Assembly (NCBI GenBank): GCA_950295325.1 | Contig: OX485808.1 | Location: forward strand, 2,604,501 to 2,668,500 | Reading direction: 5' to 3' | Source of the DNA: Polytrichum commune | Lineage: Eukaryota > Streptophyta > Polytrichopsida > Polytrichales > Polytrichaceae | DNA length: 64,000 nucleotides | Shown: positions 1 to 12,745 of the stretch, piece after piece | Numbering within the stretch: position 1 is the stretch's first letter | Layout: each line of letters starts with the position of its first letter | The notes under the pieces: model-generated | Seen by the model: only the letters and a program-made list of their open reading frames with translations | What the model was told of the DNA's origin: nothing | Database searches by the model: none | Position numbers and translations under genes: made by a program

Positions 1-517
1 ACCATGCTTTTAAGGAGACTTAGCCGGGATTCTGGCCAATAGAAATTGATTTTATAGTCCGGGAAGCCAAAAAGCTTATGGGGTAAAGGCCAAAAGCCAA
101 CGATACAAAATTGATTTTCAAGTTCCCGAAGTCTAAGGCTAATAATACCCATGCTCCAGCTAGTCTAATTGGTTGAGTTGGCTCGGTGTGGCAGGGCATC
201 ACTGAAGCTTCAGTGATTGTTCGACCGGAGTCGACGGGCAGGTGCTCCGCTAATCACTAAGTAATTTCACTTATTTTGTGCATCAAGAGTTGCCCGACCG
301 GAGCCAGCGGGCAAGTGCTCCAGTTGGTTGGCTGCAAGGGGGGGGGGGTGTCTTGCAGTCAGCCAGTCGGAGCACCTGCGGGGCTTTGTCCCCGACGCCC
401 TAGCTAGCTGCCGCCTCCCTCACTGGGCTCCGAACCGGGGGACTGGTTGGCTGGGACCTTCATCACCCCGGTGTGACAAGTCTATAAAGTACATCATGAT
501 GGTTTCAAAATGGTTAA
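1..517. other. Intergenic; possible tRNA-derived SINE fragment
   Basis: No gene is seen. Around 160-240 there are stretches resembling RNA polymerase III promoter boxes: an A-box-like segment near 163-180 and a B-box-like GTTCGACC near 218-226. The block GACCGGAG...GGGCA..TGCTCC occurs twice, near 222-250 and 296-322. This could be a decayed SINE, but no poly-A tail or target-site duplication was found. Confidence 0.25.
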
Positions 518-859
518 TTATTTATGGTGGCGGTGTGTGTTAGCCTCCGTGAGATAAAGACTAATGTCGACTTGATGGTCCAATTGAAAGAAAGACTCGA
601 GGCTCCTTAAAAATGCATCCTCAAATATTGATGAAAATTTATCTATAATGGGGTTATATAAGGGACACTCTAACACAAAGTGTGCTTCATTTTCTACTAC
701 TTTGTAAGAGCAAAAGTGGCATAGTATGTTATTTATAGGGATTGGGATAGTCAACCACCATCCAATTCCTAGTGAGATTGAAGTTGGGGGTACCATGCAC
801 ATAAAACAAGGCGAGGTCCCAAAGCAACTTAGAAAGGGGGAAAAAGAAGCATGCAACAC
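518..859 (-). pseudogene. LINE ORF2 C-terminal fragment (zf-RVT region)
   Basis: The reverse strand encodes about 113 residues ending at a TAA near 518. The middle reads LCHFCSYKVVENEAHFVLEC, matching the C-x2-C...H...C arrangement of the zinc-binding domain that follows reverse transcriptase in plant LINEs (zf-RVT family). It is followed by PLYNP and a short tail. No reverse transcriptase domain is attached, so this is a 5'-truncated 3' remnant, the usual outcome of target-primed integration. A second, related 3' end lies near 5.3-5.4 kb on the opposite strand and shares the residues ISLYLTEA. The family assignment rests on this motif alone. Confidence 0.6.
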
Positions 860-1469
860 TCCATGGTTATTAGGTGAATGTCGAAAGTCGTTAGAGAGCT
901 TACTTGTTAGAAGCCAATTGTATTATGATGCATAGCGTCTAGTTTACAAGAGTTTTTAAGAAACAAATGTAATCCAGTGTCACTCTAAATATAAAATGTT
1001 TTGTAAACTTGTTTATAATCTAGAAGGGGAAATTGTTATCAGGTATCTTACTATCCGTGTACTATTTGCACCGGAGACCTTGTAGTAAACTACATTGACT
1101 ACGATGGATATTGTAGGTTAGGGCATGTTTTACATTGGTGTCCAACGACCATGACCAACGCTTTCTAAAATATCTCATTGGTGCAGACATTAGTGGTGGT
1201 CCCACTTCGATTACACAAGGTTACCAAAAATAAAAGCAATCATAGATGAGCATGGTAGAAACTTGAATAACAAAGTGATATGAGAAAGGGATATGAATTT
1301 TTACATGTCCAACTATGGATCATGTTTAGTAGTCATGTGGACTTTTAAGGCGAGAGAACCCAAATAGGTTTCCTGACCCAAAAAAAACCCGACCATGTCG
1401 TAATAGAAATAAATATTTTTGAATTATTGTTTTTAGACTATCTTGATGTTCAATTATTTTCATCGTCAT

Positions 1470-1755
1470 TGTGCATGTAGCCATTTGCCTCTTAATTCTT
1501 GGAGCTCGTATGAACTTCTTGTTCTTTGTCAAAGTGAAAGTTCTTGTGCTTGTTAAGTGGTCATATAGTCCCCCCCCCCCAATTATGTTCACTATCAAGT
1601 CGAGACTAATTTGCATATCTTGAGCACATTGTCTAATCACTTTCAAACACATGTCTTTTGTGGTGTCCGTTCTTGGATCTACTTCTGTCCACACACTCAA
1701 ATATAGGTGTCCAAATTATTGCAATGTTGGAATTAGGAACATCTACCTTACATAG
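1470..1755 (-). repeat. MITE family C, partial copy
   Basis: This stretch matches, in reverse orientation, the repeat seen at 14.2, 14.6, 21.0, 23.6, 44.8, 50.0 and 59.1 kb. Shared landmarks are a segment meaning 'TTGAGCACATNGTCTAATC', 'ACACATGTCTTTT', and the terminal CATCTACCTTA near 1743-1753. The left end is lost. Confidence 0.55.
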
Positions 1756-1770
1756 GGAAAATAACCCAAA

Positions 1771-4700
1771 CAAGAACAAAATCACACTTGCGATAAGTTA
1801 AAAGCACCTATAGCGGGACATGAAAAAATGCGGCTCATAGGTCAGATAATCCAAACATCATTGTCAATGTGGAATACATTACATAGAGTGTGTTAACTTT
1901 GGAATAGAATGTTATAATATTATAGTTAGAAGATCCACAAGCTACAAGTTGTCATGCTAGGACTAGGGTTAGCATCTTTCACATCCTCAAGGGCCATGAG
2001 GCCATTTGGATCCAAAGAATTTGCGGAAACTTGCAATCTCAATTTTCAAGGTCCGATGCATAGAAATATAAACTAATGATACAATCTCATTATCTAACCT
2101 AATAACGATTTGAATTTGCTACTTCAAGCTAGAAGATAGTCCCCATCAAAGAGCGAAGAGTATCCGCACCAAACATGGTATGGAGTGCTCCAACACTATC
2201 TCAAGTTTTCGGGTGGCGGTACCGGCATAATGATTCTCCCTGAAGTTAGAACCAACCCGTGTATAGTGAGGATCATCCTCAGTCAACGAATAGCTCATAT
2301 AGCAACATTGATTTCTCCCCCCAAGATATTACTTTATTATTATAAAGAGCGATATTGCATTGTATCATGTGTTAAATAATAAGTGTCTGATGCCTTAGTA
2401 TCGCTCCTTGATATAATGGGGATATCCCTAGGGTTTGGTGGACTTTGACTCACGATGAGTGGCCTTGCTCAGTTTGCCCCCCCCCCCAAAGATGTAAAAA
2501 TTCTTATATACTTTACCAGGCATCAGGGTATTCTAGTGGGGATGCTTTAAATAGTAGCTATATTGTGGCTCTTGTCATATACGTTACTTGTTTGGACAAC
2601 CATATCTCCAAGGTGGCATCAATTGAGGGTGACAAACACTTGGCAAGTTGGGATCAAGAAGTGAATGAAAAGTCTTCGCCTCCACAATTTTTTTGAAGGT
2701 CTCACCTTAGGAAGGTGCAACAAGTGTCTTGCTAAACGATTGAGATGATTGCGAACTTCGTTTGGAAGTTGATTGACTTTGAGTCGATTACATCATACTA
2801 TATATTTGATTTACTGTGGCCCATCTTGTTCATCATTGATCCATGTAAATGATTATGCAATGGGTGGCAACTAGAGAAGGTGTTAGGAGTCACTTTATCT
2901 TACATGACAAGGCATGAACAATACTATGAAAGTTGACATAACATATCAATTTTAATGTCACGCTAATTCAAAGATATAGTGTCCCTATTTATTTTCAAGG
3001 ATCAAGAAACCTAATACACTTGCATCTTTATGGTACATACCTTCGAGTTGACTCGAAACCACATGCATTATTCATTGTGGACGAAGAAGGTATACTTTTT
3101 GAGATTTGCAAGATCTTACAATTGGTTCCATGGTTCTCTTCCACTAGATAGTTCTCAATTTTTTTGGATGTGCATTTCTAAATTAACATGGTAGAAGATC
3201 ATAAAACTATACAATGAAAGAGAATGAGTGGCAAAACAATGCGATCCCCATGAAGAAGGTAAGCACATGTCCTGTAGGTTTGTGATCAAATTTGTTCAAT
3301 TCAAACTCACAAAGCACAAAGTTGAAACATTAAATGTTGATCATGGGGTTATGTTGGAAACGCTTATGATAATTCATGAAGTTTAAAACGGAGTCATAAT
3401 GTTTCCACCTTCCAAATATACGAGTTTACATCACAAAGGGGAATTTCTTGACCAAATGTAGCAAGTTTGAAGGTACCGCAGAGGGCTTTCTATTCCAGCA
3501 TAAAACAATTACATTCATCTCAAAAAGCGTCACGTGTCATGCTCACATTTGCCACCACCCACTTGTATCTTACATGGAAACTACATTCTGGCACGTGTAA
3601 AGATGATATAGGGAGCCCTCTACGGTACTTTGAACTCATCATGTCGGGCCACAAATGATCTACAAAGAAAATGAGAAACTCGACCAAACCTTCATTTTTC
3701 TACTCCGAAAACCAATAATGTTGCATGGAATCTGCAATCCATGTCGGGTTTGCATGCGACCCTAGTCTATGCCCATGAAGATGTGAAGTGTCTATCTTTG
3801 TCGCATGGGCATTAACATATGCAAGAATAGTTGCATAGCAATATCAAATGTGATACTACTCAAGCATGTCCAAATTTTGTTTTCCTTCTTCTTCTCTTTT
3901 TTTATTTAATTATTTAGATTTTGAGTTGTTTGGTGGCGAGCAAAGTTTCCTTTTCTTTTCAATAGCATTTTATGAAACTAATAAATGAATTACTTTGGGT
4001 TACGTGTGGCTTGGAAGCAATGTGGGCTCTATTCTCTGAAATTCATGATTTCCCCTCGGGTTGTGTTGGTTCTCCCGAGGTGGTTGTGTTTTAGTTCCTT
4101 TCTTGCAATTGATTTTTCAATTTGTGCCATGAATATATATATATATATATATAATGTAGTTTCCTCCCAATTATTCAACTAAGGACAATACGCCCCTTGG
4201 TTTCCACAAACTATAGTGAGTTGGCCAGTTCAACGTTTGAATGGCAAAAATACAAGGTTAGATCCAATGCAATAATGGACACATGGCAAAAAAATTATCC
4301 TCAAATTTTTTTATTAACCATCAAATTGTATAGACAACTTCGAGAGTTTTGTGAAACGATGGATGAAGACTCGTTTCACGCTTTGAATTGAACATAAGTT
4401 GACGATTACTTCTTTATCTTCTTAAATTGACGTGCTCGTGTCAATAATAGAGACTGAGACATCCATAAGCCCAAACATGACCTTACATTATATATATCTA
4501 TAATGTAATCAAGCCTAATTAGTTAAGTTACTTTAAAACGAACATACTAAAATCAATACACTAATTTAAGTTCCGTTTTAGAACGACAAAGGCCTCTTCA
4601 AATGGTAAGTCACAAAATTTATAACATCAATGCTAATGAAGAGTTTGTAATGTTTTGACTTCCAAGTTAATTGCATGTTTTATTGACATTTTCACTTTCC

Positions 4701-5280
4701 GAATGAAATCCTAGTCAATTGCTTCATTACTAAGTAGAAATACACACACATGTTTGGACTTTTGAGACAACACAAACCACCGAGCCTAGCATCGACTTCC
4801 GTCCTATACATATCTAGAACAAGGAGTCCTCCCCTCCGTCTTTCTCCTAATTTTAGGAATAAAGAAAAACAAAATTGACTTCATTTTACCTAGGATATCC
4901 AATCCCTTGAATTAGACGAGCTCTAATTTTTGGCACACAATGTTTACTTTGACTTTGATACAAAAACACTATTCAAGACAAACACTATCGTGGCTTGGCA
5001 AATTGATATCAATTAAGTTGACTTTGAAAGACAAAAATTGCAATTTTAACCAAAAAAGAGAGAGCTCAAATGAGTTTGTAATTATAATTCCATCAAACAT
5101 CTAGTTGTCAAAACACAATGGCTCCACGTCATAACCCAACTTGAAGAAGAACGGCGAGGCTCAAGGTATGTGTGCAACGGCCTTGCGGTTTTGACAACAA
5201 TGTTGCATGTGGAAGTTTTCGGCTCTTTCCATTGACTATGTCACTTTTGCTTCTATAATTTAGTTGAAAATAAGACTTAT
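1771..5280. other. Intergenic, no gene recognised
   Basis: AT-rich DNA without a convincing coding region; the open frames here are short and lack family motifs. A small (AT)n microsatellite lies near 4132-4153. The sentence-like segment CTTGCAATTGATTTTTCAA near 4104-4122 recurs on the opposite strand near 7.24 kb, so some of this DNA is an unrecognised dispersed repeat. Confidence 0.6.
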
Positions 5281-5287
5281 TTGATGA

Positions 5288-5437
5288 CCTGTATACAACC
5301 CCATTGGAGACAAGTTCCCATCACTATTCGAGAATGTAGTTCTAGGGAGTCTCGATTCTTTATTTCAATTGGACCTTCAATTTGACATTAGCCTCTATCT
5401 CACGGAGGCTACCGCACACCACCACCCATGTCACTGA
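5288..5437 (+). pseudogene. LINE ORF2 3' end, second fragment
   Basis: Read from 5288, 49 codons to a TGA at 5435-5437 parallel the C-terminus of the LINE fragment at 518-859: both have YNPI.DKF, LFQLD and DISLYLTEA in the same order. The open frame is lost just upstream. It confirms that the two belong to one LINE family, in opposite orientations about 5 kb apart. Confidence 0.6.
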
Positions 5438-5439
5438 GG

Positions 5440-6320
5440 CGCTATGAATGAAGGGTGTGTGGTCATGAGCAGACCACATCCAAGCCGTCCATTCACAAAG
5501 CCCCATCCTACGGTCTACGAAACTGCTCGGGCAACCCGAAAAGAAAAGAAAACCTTTGACGGATGAAAAGTCAATGCTTGCAAGATGAAGGGGTTGATTG
5601 TTCATCCCATCGTATGAGAGCATTTGTGTGGGATTTTGAAGGTTCCCAAAGGGTTCCCCAGAGTTCATTCAAATTACCCATATCCATGTACATGTTTTTT
5701 TTCTTTAGTTGCCAAAAAACCTCATGTATACAATATTAGTGCATGTATTACCATTGACATATTCTTCCTCATTGCTCATATGCTAGGGGCATTCAATGGC
5801 AATTTATGTAGAAACAATATGTGAGAAAATGTACAATGGAATATAAAACATAAATTTTATATTTGTATAGATCTACAATAGGATTTATTATACACCTATT
5901 TACATATAGAACATATGGTATTATAAATTGTGCTATTTTACTTTTTATTCTTGTGAAATAACCTAAAAAAATTTGGAATGATTAAATCATGTTTTGTATT
6001 GTTCTCCTTCTTTAGTATGACACATTTGGGAAACACACAAAAAGGTTGTACTATTGAGGTGTTGTCTTCTCATTAATAAGACAAATGACGTAAAATTCTT
6101 GTATTATTGAGGGAATACTAAAACATAAGTAATATGAGCTTCAAAATATATACAACGAGTTTAAGCAATATAGATGATATGAAATAATAATTTATAACTC
6201 CAAACAAATACAAATATTCTCAAGAACTCTTGAAATAAGAGTCCAAAGATCTTTGGTGTTGCCTACCTAAGTTAACAACTATCATTTTATCTAAATTCTT
6301 TACTAACTTTTGAAAACTAA
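5440..6320. other. Intergenic, nothing recognised
   Basis: AT-rich, no gene, no clear repeat ends. Confidence 0.5.
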
Positions 6321-6324
6321 TTAT

Positions 6325-6790
6325 TTAATGAACTCCAAAATATAGAGAGTTATCTAATAAGAAACTAGACAACAATGATGCATGACGTTTAGCATCACTA
6401 AGCCTTACCGTAGGTGGAGCAACATCATCCACATCTACTAAATCGATATTAACATTAAGATCAAAGTCTTGCGCAAAATCGGTTCCCAAAGCAACGTCCA
6501 CTAAATCATCACTACTCAATTCTAGCTTAGTAATCTCTTCCCCTTCCATCTGAATGTAAGTCTCGATTGACATCTAATCATCATCCAACTGCAACTTTGA
6601 AATTATAGCACCAAATTCATGTGATTATTTTTGCATTCTATTCTTCTCCCTTTCATCAACCATGGCAAAATGAACATTCCGTGTTGCAGGTAATATATAT
6701 GTGCCATCCTCCAACAATTCATGCAAGAGAATGCACAAGATATTGATGATACTATATCACCAAGAGTACAAGGCAACATATTACGCAAGA
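6325..6790 (-). pseudogene. Possible pogo/Tigger-like transposase C-terminal remnant
   Basis: Two reverse-strand reading frames, 6603-6788 and 6325-6573, sit head to tail with a frame break between them. The first contains CMNCWRMAHI, reminiscent of the 'TIxNCWRxxGI' segment near the end of pogo-family DDE transposases. The second is acidic and then has PTVRLSDAKRHASLLSSFLL, resembling the helical C-terminal tail of those proteins. The match is by pattern only. A decayed unrelated gene is possible. Confidence 0.3.
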
Positions 6791-6799
6791 GGCCACACT

Positions 6800-8380
6800 A
6801 ACCCTAACCATGTCCATTTTACACTAGTAACCCTAATTCTCATTAAGTTCCCAATGATAAGTGAAGTTCCCAAGTGAAAATGGAAGCATTTTAAATGTAC
6901 ATAACATAGATGAAAGGAATTTTTGCATTAACTACTTCTTTGATATGACAAAACAAAGATTCTAAATGTCACATTATCAAGTGTCGTAGTCATATAAAAG
7001 AGGGAGTTTTGAACTAAAAAGTTTGGTCTCGCAAAAATGTGTCGTAGTTTCGAGGGTGTTGTATAAACGAGTGTTGTATTAAGGAGGCTAGACTATAGGA
7101 TGAGTACATTTGGAGTTGGTTTAGTTGCTTAAAAATAACTCTTTGAATTGAGTACCATATACCCTAACTATAAAACCAAAACCCTTGCATTTGCCCACAA
7201 TTTTTTTGTTTTTTTGTTGTTTTTTTGGCACAAATTGAAAAATCAATTGCAAGAAGAATCAAAATACAACCGTTTTGTGCATGTTGTGATGTGGTTAAAT
7301 ATATGAATGTATTTGTTGGTTTGATTCTTCTCGATGCTATGTTTCCGTAAACATCAACAAACAAGGAATTTCGCTTCAATACCACAAAGAAAAACATTCA
7401 GCTCATACCCTATATATATAAAATAAGCTTCAATTCATTGCACCACTTTAGAATTCATAATTACCTATAGGGTGGAGGAAAGTGTTGACAAATAAGATTT
7501 TTAATAATTATAGGATCCAATTTATTTTCAAGACTAAAGTAAATGGCCCTAACCAAATCTTTGGTTTGCACATATGTATGCCAATTTTCTATAGAGGTGC
7601 CTTGCCATAGCTCACCAATCATCATTCACACAATAGCATTCCGCATGTGTTAGTGCTTTAAAAAAAAAGTAAAAGGTGTCTTAATTGGCTTTTAGCCCAT
7701 GCATTGGCTAACTTCTTTGGCACTTTTAGTGGGTTCAAAGTGTTCAAACTGGCAAGGAGTCCAAGCTAGAACATGACATCTCCTAGAAGGTCTAAGTATG
7801 TGGCAATATATACTTTGTGTGGAACGAGTTATGTGGCTATGTTTTGCCAACGTAGAGTTAAAACATGGCCCGTGCTTCCTAAGTTGTTGATGTAAACGTG
7901 GCTAATACAACTCAAAAGTACATCAAAATTTGGCTACATCTAAGATTCAATGTAGAAAACAAATTATTCCACGAGGGAATTGAAGCCCGGTCTTTCAATC
8001 ATGCCCAATACAACGTGGAATGCCTTGCAAAATCACACGTCAACATAACCCATCCACCATCCAATCAAAATTAGTAAAAAAAAAAACCACACATGTGATG
8101 AAGGCCAAGCCCACCATCATCTTTCTCCAACAACTCCTTCAAAATATAGCCAATAACCTTACACAACGAGTTTAAAAAAACAAGCACCCTCCACACATGG
8201 TTCAAAAAAGGCACTACAATCTTGAGATATAAATTCATACCCTACTTCATCATGTTCCAAGAATTGAGTTTAGCTTCAGTACATTGGGTTCTTCTCATTG
8301 AGAAGTGCACAACTATTTCATTTTCCAAGCCACTACTTAGTTGTTGCTAGTTGCCCCTCACTTGTGTATACATCAACCAC
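6800..8380. other. Intergenic, nothing recognised
   Basis: No gene or repeat boundaries were identified. A 28-bp segment near 7230-7255 repeats one at 4.1 kb in inverted orientation. Confidence 0.5.
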
Positions 8381-9287
8381 CATTATGCTTAGTAACTACT
8401 TGCACCAACACACATTAGAACTTATATAATCTTCTCCTTCATAGCGAACCTTATGGGTGTTCCAATCTATTATGGCCGTTTGGTAAGCGAAAGTGTTTAA
8501 GGTATACAAATTTTGAGCAAACATGCAGACCACCAAGTCTAGGTGGGTTGTAAGCCGGTTCCTCAACATGTACTTCAAGAACGACAAGGAGTTGAATGTT
8601 CGTTCATCCTTCACACCACCCAACACTTGAACATGAGTATTAACTCAACAACCTTCATGAACTTGGAAAGTTTCATTGTAATGAGGACATTACTTGATGG
8701 TTTGCTCCAAAGTTAGGGACATTGAATTTTTGGTCATGGGTAAGGACATGGTAGCTTGGGCATTTGAAATCACAGTGATTTTGGACAAGGAGATTTGAAG
8801 CTCCAGGTTGCGGAAATTAATGGGTGGAGGCACCCATTCCTCAACGTCCTCGTTCTCAGAGTCACATGTACTCACTACTTCTTTGTTGTCCCATATATGT
8901 AGCCTTGAATGTATCGGTCAGCCAATATTGGGGGTAGCATATACTCAAAGCACACATCACCTCTTGGTGAGGAAAATGCTTCTCTAACGTGTTTTGTTGC
9001 ATTGAATAGTTGATGTTGCATTTCTCCATGAATTACCTCACGATCAATCAAGTTCACCTTTTCCCATTGCCCCAAGAAGGCAATTGATCTCATGGTAGCC
9101 ATGTACAACACACATGCAAATTTGAAAACAAAGATGATCTTCCTCATGATTATATGAAACAACCAATGTTGTATGATTACCATTGATGTATAATCTGCCA
9201 ATGATTGAAATGTGCCAAATAGGAAAAGTTGGATTCACATAAAGTCGATATAGATCACTTTGTTGAGCTTCCCCCTCCTCCTCCTAA

Positions 9288-10955
9288 GAGCATCCCCATG
9301 AGAGATAGTAAGCAACCCGCCAAAAATAATATATTATATGGTGTTTAGGAGCCCTCCATCTTGGGCGGGGCAGCTCATCTTGAGTCAGAGCCAGTGTTCA
9401 AGATTGAAGCCCTCATATGAGTTTCATTTTGAAGGGCTCTAAAATTTGAGCCCTTCGGTTGAAGGGCTAGTTCAAATTCAAGACGTCAATTCAGTAATAT
9501 AGAAATAAAATATAAAAAACTCATATTAAATTTATGCATGATTTATATGGTGCATGCTTCCAATACAATGTGAAGAATTAAGAATCAACCATCTAACTCC
9601 ACCTCTTCTAGTGATAATGCCCTACGCTTGTTGGTTCTTGTGCCAATTTTCCAAGATTCAAATATACTATCCCAATCCATGAATTCAACTCCTAACCCAT
9701 TTAGACTAACCCTCATTAAAGCATCTAGTGTGTCAAGGTTGAGTCTAGTTCTCCTTTCACTCTTAACCCAATTTTGCTTTGAAAAACCACGCTCACAAAC
9801 AGCAGTGCTAGTTGGGATCACAAGTATGGCTTGCCATAGCGACATCATAGTTGGCCAATTAATCATGAACTCCCGGTCATTGCCACAAAAAACCCAAGCT
9901 TCTTGCATACTTCGGCGTTCACAAACGGAACATAACATCTCCACGAATTCTAGCAATTCCGCATTGCATTGACAAGGTCATCGCTCCAACGGAAATGTGT
10001 CACCAACCGGTTCAACCATTGTTCCGTTAATGTCCCTCTGTCCAATTCATCTACGGGATAGTGCTTCGGGCTAAAAAGCCGGGCCGCATTGAAAATGGAC
10101 AAGTCAGGAAATCGATCATTGAGTGAATCGATGATCTTCTGCACATACTGCCTCCCCAACATGATGCATGCCTCCAATGAGCCTCCTACGTCACACTCGG
10201 GCATGGAATCATAATGCAAGATATGCATTTTTTCACACCCAAAACTATCAACATACAATATCTGCCCATTGGGTACCACCTCGCGGAGAAACTTTCCTAG
10301 GTGTTTGGTTGTCAGGCCAAAACTTACACCCAGATAGTGTCTACGAAACAAGCTGATTGGGTTGGATTCCAATCTTTTGCAAGACCTAAAAAGTTGATTT
10401 CCAAGTCAGATCGATGTTGAATGAATCATTTGCTAGGTGTTGAGGTTGTCACTGTAGCGACCTCCTCGTCACTGTAGCGCTACAGTGTTGACGGGTGTAA
10501 AAATTTTGAGGACGTCAAGTGAAGTTTTCATTTTGAGTTTGGGGTTGCATTTTGAAGGGTTGTTTTGAGAGAGGTATATTTTGAAGGGCCAAATCGCGTT
10601 TGAAGGGCATTGAAGACTTCAATCTTGAACACTGGTCAGAGCCCACCAAAGCCTAGGCATACCCCCGGTATAATTAGGAAGCAATCAATAAGACAACGAC
10701 ACCTATTATCTGACATGGGATAAAGTAGGATATCGGAGTATCTGATATTAAAGTAATCTCTTGGCGGGCCGGAGGAGGGTCGCCATATGAACCATTTATG
10801 GCGTTGGAAGGCCTTTACTATACCCGGGCCGCTTCTAAATTATGCCGGACCGGACATTGGTGGGGCTCAATTTATGCCGGTACCGCCACCTAAGAACCCG
10901 GGATGCCCCATTTTTGGCGTTGGCATGCCCTATGGCGAGGCTGCTGGGGACGCTC
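9288..10955. mobile_element. TAA-flanked MITE inserted in hAT1, itself holding hAT2
   Basis: The left end GAGCATCCCCA (9288-) and the right end TGGGGACGCTC (to 10,955) are imperfect inverted repeats. TAA lies directly outside both (9285-9287 and 10,956-10,958), the 3-bp TWA duplication typical of PIF/Harbinger insertions. About 1.24 kb of its interior is a later hAT element. Without that insert the MITE is about 420 bp. Confidence 0.6.
9392..10634 (-). mobile_element. hAT element (hAT2), internally deleted, with 8-bp TSD
   Basis: The ends are perfect 18-bp inverted repeats, CAGTGTTCAAGATTGAAG. They are flanked by an identical 8-bp target duplication GTCAGAGC at 9384-9391 and 10,635-10,642, diagnostic of the hAT superfamily. 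Inside, the reverse strand carries the 3' part of a transposase: 9950-10,372 (contains DRFPDLSIFNAARLFSPKHY) and 9585-9956 in another frame, with the hATC dimerisation segment (IPTSTAVCERGFSKQNWVKS, then LDTLDALMRVSLNG). The amino-terminal and catalytic core portions are missing and the two blocks overlap out of frame, so it is non-autonomous. Subterminal DNA repeats the motif TTTTGAAGGG several times. Confidence 0.85.
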
Positions 10956-12044
10956 TAAGGCACCAAGGAGAAAGGGCAGAGCAAAGAAGACCACCATATT
11001 TTTACTGTAGAAACGAAGTCAACGATGTAGTAAGATGGCCTTTGTGCAATCTTAATAAGGGAATTCACAAATGCAACATGGGCATCAAAAAATGAAATGT
11101 CATCATGTTTTGTCAATCTAGAAGCACAAAGAGGTTATTGTTTGTTGTAGACTCCTTAGGCGTATCCATAGCTATCTTCGTCACCAAAGGGATATACTCC
11201 TCAAGCACCTTTTTGGCAGTTCCAAACATGGATATCCAACGGGTTTTCACATTTCTTTGTATCTTATTCCCTTTTGATTTTAAGCAAGTTGGTAACTTTT
11301 GAAACTCAAAATTGGAGTTGGGAGAGGAGCTAAAGTAAGAGTACAAAGTTGCTAGCATGTCTTCTACATGTTTCACAATCTGAAGTCCAAAAGTGTTCAA
11401 AGAACAAGTTTGGTGCGGTGTGCCATAAAATGGATAACAACCATGAAAGGAGTATGTTTGTTGATTATTTGGATTAAACCTTGGACTTAGCACCCCTGGA
11501 ATGTCGAAACCCCATTTGCCCCAAAAGTAATTAAACTCTCTCAATTAAACCTTCATACGATTGAGCAACATTCATGATGATGGAAATGAGGTTATCACAT
11601 GTCCCTCCCTCAACAACTATCTCAATGGTAAGGAGGTTAGGAATATGCTTCCAACCTACAAAAATATACCCATGGACACTTATCCATGACTGACAATCAA
11701 TGGCGTGACCTCATCGCAAGATAAATTAAAGAAATTAGCACTTTGGATTTTAAAAAGATTATTCCTTTAAAAACAACACGCTCTATCGCCTTTGCCATGG
11801 CTCACCCATCACTATCACTCCAATGGTGGAGCATGTTATTATTCAATTTCATGATTTGAAACAAGACATACACGTGTTCATAATGTGTAATAGGTCTACC
11901 TCTTTGGATCAAGTGTAACAATATGGCAAATTGTATCCAATTTTTCTTTCTCATCTAGGGCTAGATTGGGCTCATCTGTTGGATTGAGGTCATATTGTTC
12001 GTCAATCTTTAGAGGGTAAATCTTTTTCCTCTCCTCTCCACTCC

Positions 12045-12745
12045 ACTCCTCTACTAACACAACAATTAGCATAAATATGATTGCATTAGACTAATAAGAC
12101 AACAATTAGGGTGTTAATTACACACTTAAGATAAAAATGAAACATTCAAGTATTTAATCAAGCATATAGTATGGCTTAGGTTATGGGTTAGTTTAATAAC
12201 ACATCCATTGGCATAAATATGATAGCATTAGGCTAATAACACAACAATTAGGTTGCTAGTCACACACTTAAGATAAAAAATGAAACATTTAAGCATCTAA
12301 TTAAGCACATGGTATGGCTTAGGCTATGAGTTAGTCCAATAAGACACCAATTAGTATAAGCATGTTAGCAATAGGGTAATAACACAACAATTACGGCGCT
12401 AATCATACACTTGAGATAAAAATGAAACATTTAGGTCATTAATCAAGAATTTGGCATGCATTAGGCAATGGGTTAGTCCAATAGCACAATAATTAGCACA
12501 AATATGGTAGCATTAGGCTAATAACACAACAATTAGGGTGTTAATCACACACTTAAGATAAAAATGAAACATTTAAACATTTAATCAAGCATATGGTATG
12601 GCTTAGGCTATGGGTTAGTCCAATAAGGCAACAATTAGTATAAATATGGTAGCATTAGGTTAATAACACAACAATTAAGGTGCTAATTATACACTTAAGA
12701 CAAAAATGAACATTTAAGCCATTAATCAAGAATTTGGTGTGCCTC
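12045..12745. repeat. Tandem repeat array, ~142-bp unit, about 5 copies
   Basis: The landmark CACTTAAGATAAAAATGAAA recurs with small changes near 12,124, 12,266, 12,408, 12,550 and 12,692, a period of about 142 bp. Each unit also has ACACAACAATTA and a TTAGGC.ATGGGTTAGTCCAATA segment. Units 3 and 5 share a variant 'CATTAATCAAGAATTTGG', while units 1, 2 and 4 carry 'TTTAATCAAGCATATGG', so units 2-3 and 4-5 look like a duplicated dimer. Confidence 0.85.

Larger units (their letters stand above)
8390..11990 (-). mobile_element. Decayed hAT transposase gene (hAT1), interrupted by a MITE
   Basis: Reading the reverse strand from about 11,740 downward, the pieces follow the order of plant hAT-like transposases. 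First comes LSCDEVT, then (one base out of frame) IDCQSWISVHGY and IIMNVAQSYEGLIE near 11,550-11,740. The block 11,113-11,544 contains HVEDMLATLYSYFSSSPNSN and KTRWISM. At 8396-8626 is the C-terminal hAT dimerisation-like segment with VKDERTFNSLSFLK and RNRLTTHLDLVV. Several frameshifts and stops show it is dead. The coding sequence is split by a MITE at 9288-10,955 flanked by TAA. Its own terminal inverted repeats were not found, so the outer limits are approximate. Confidence 0.6.
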
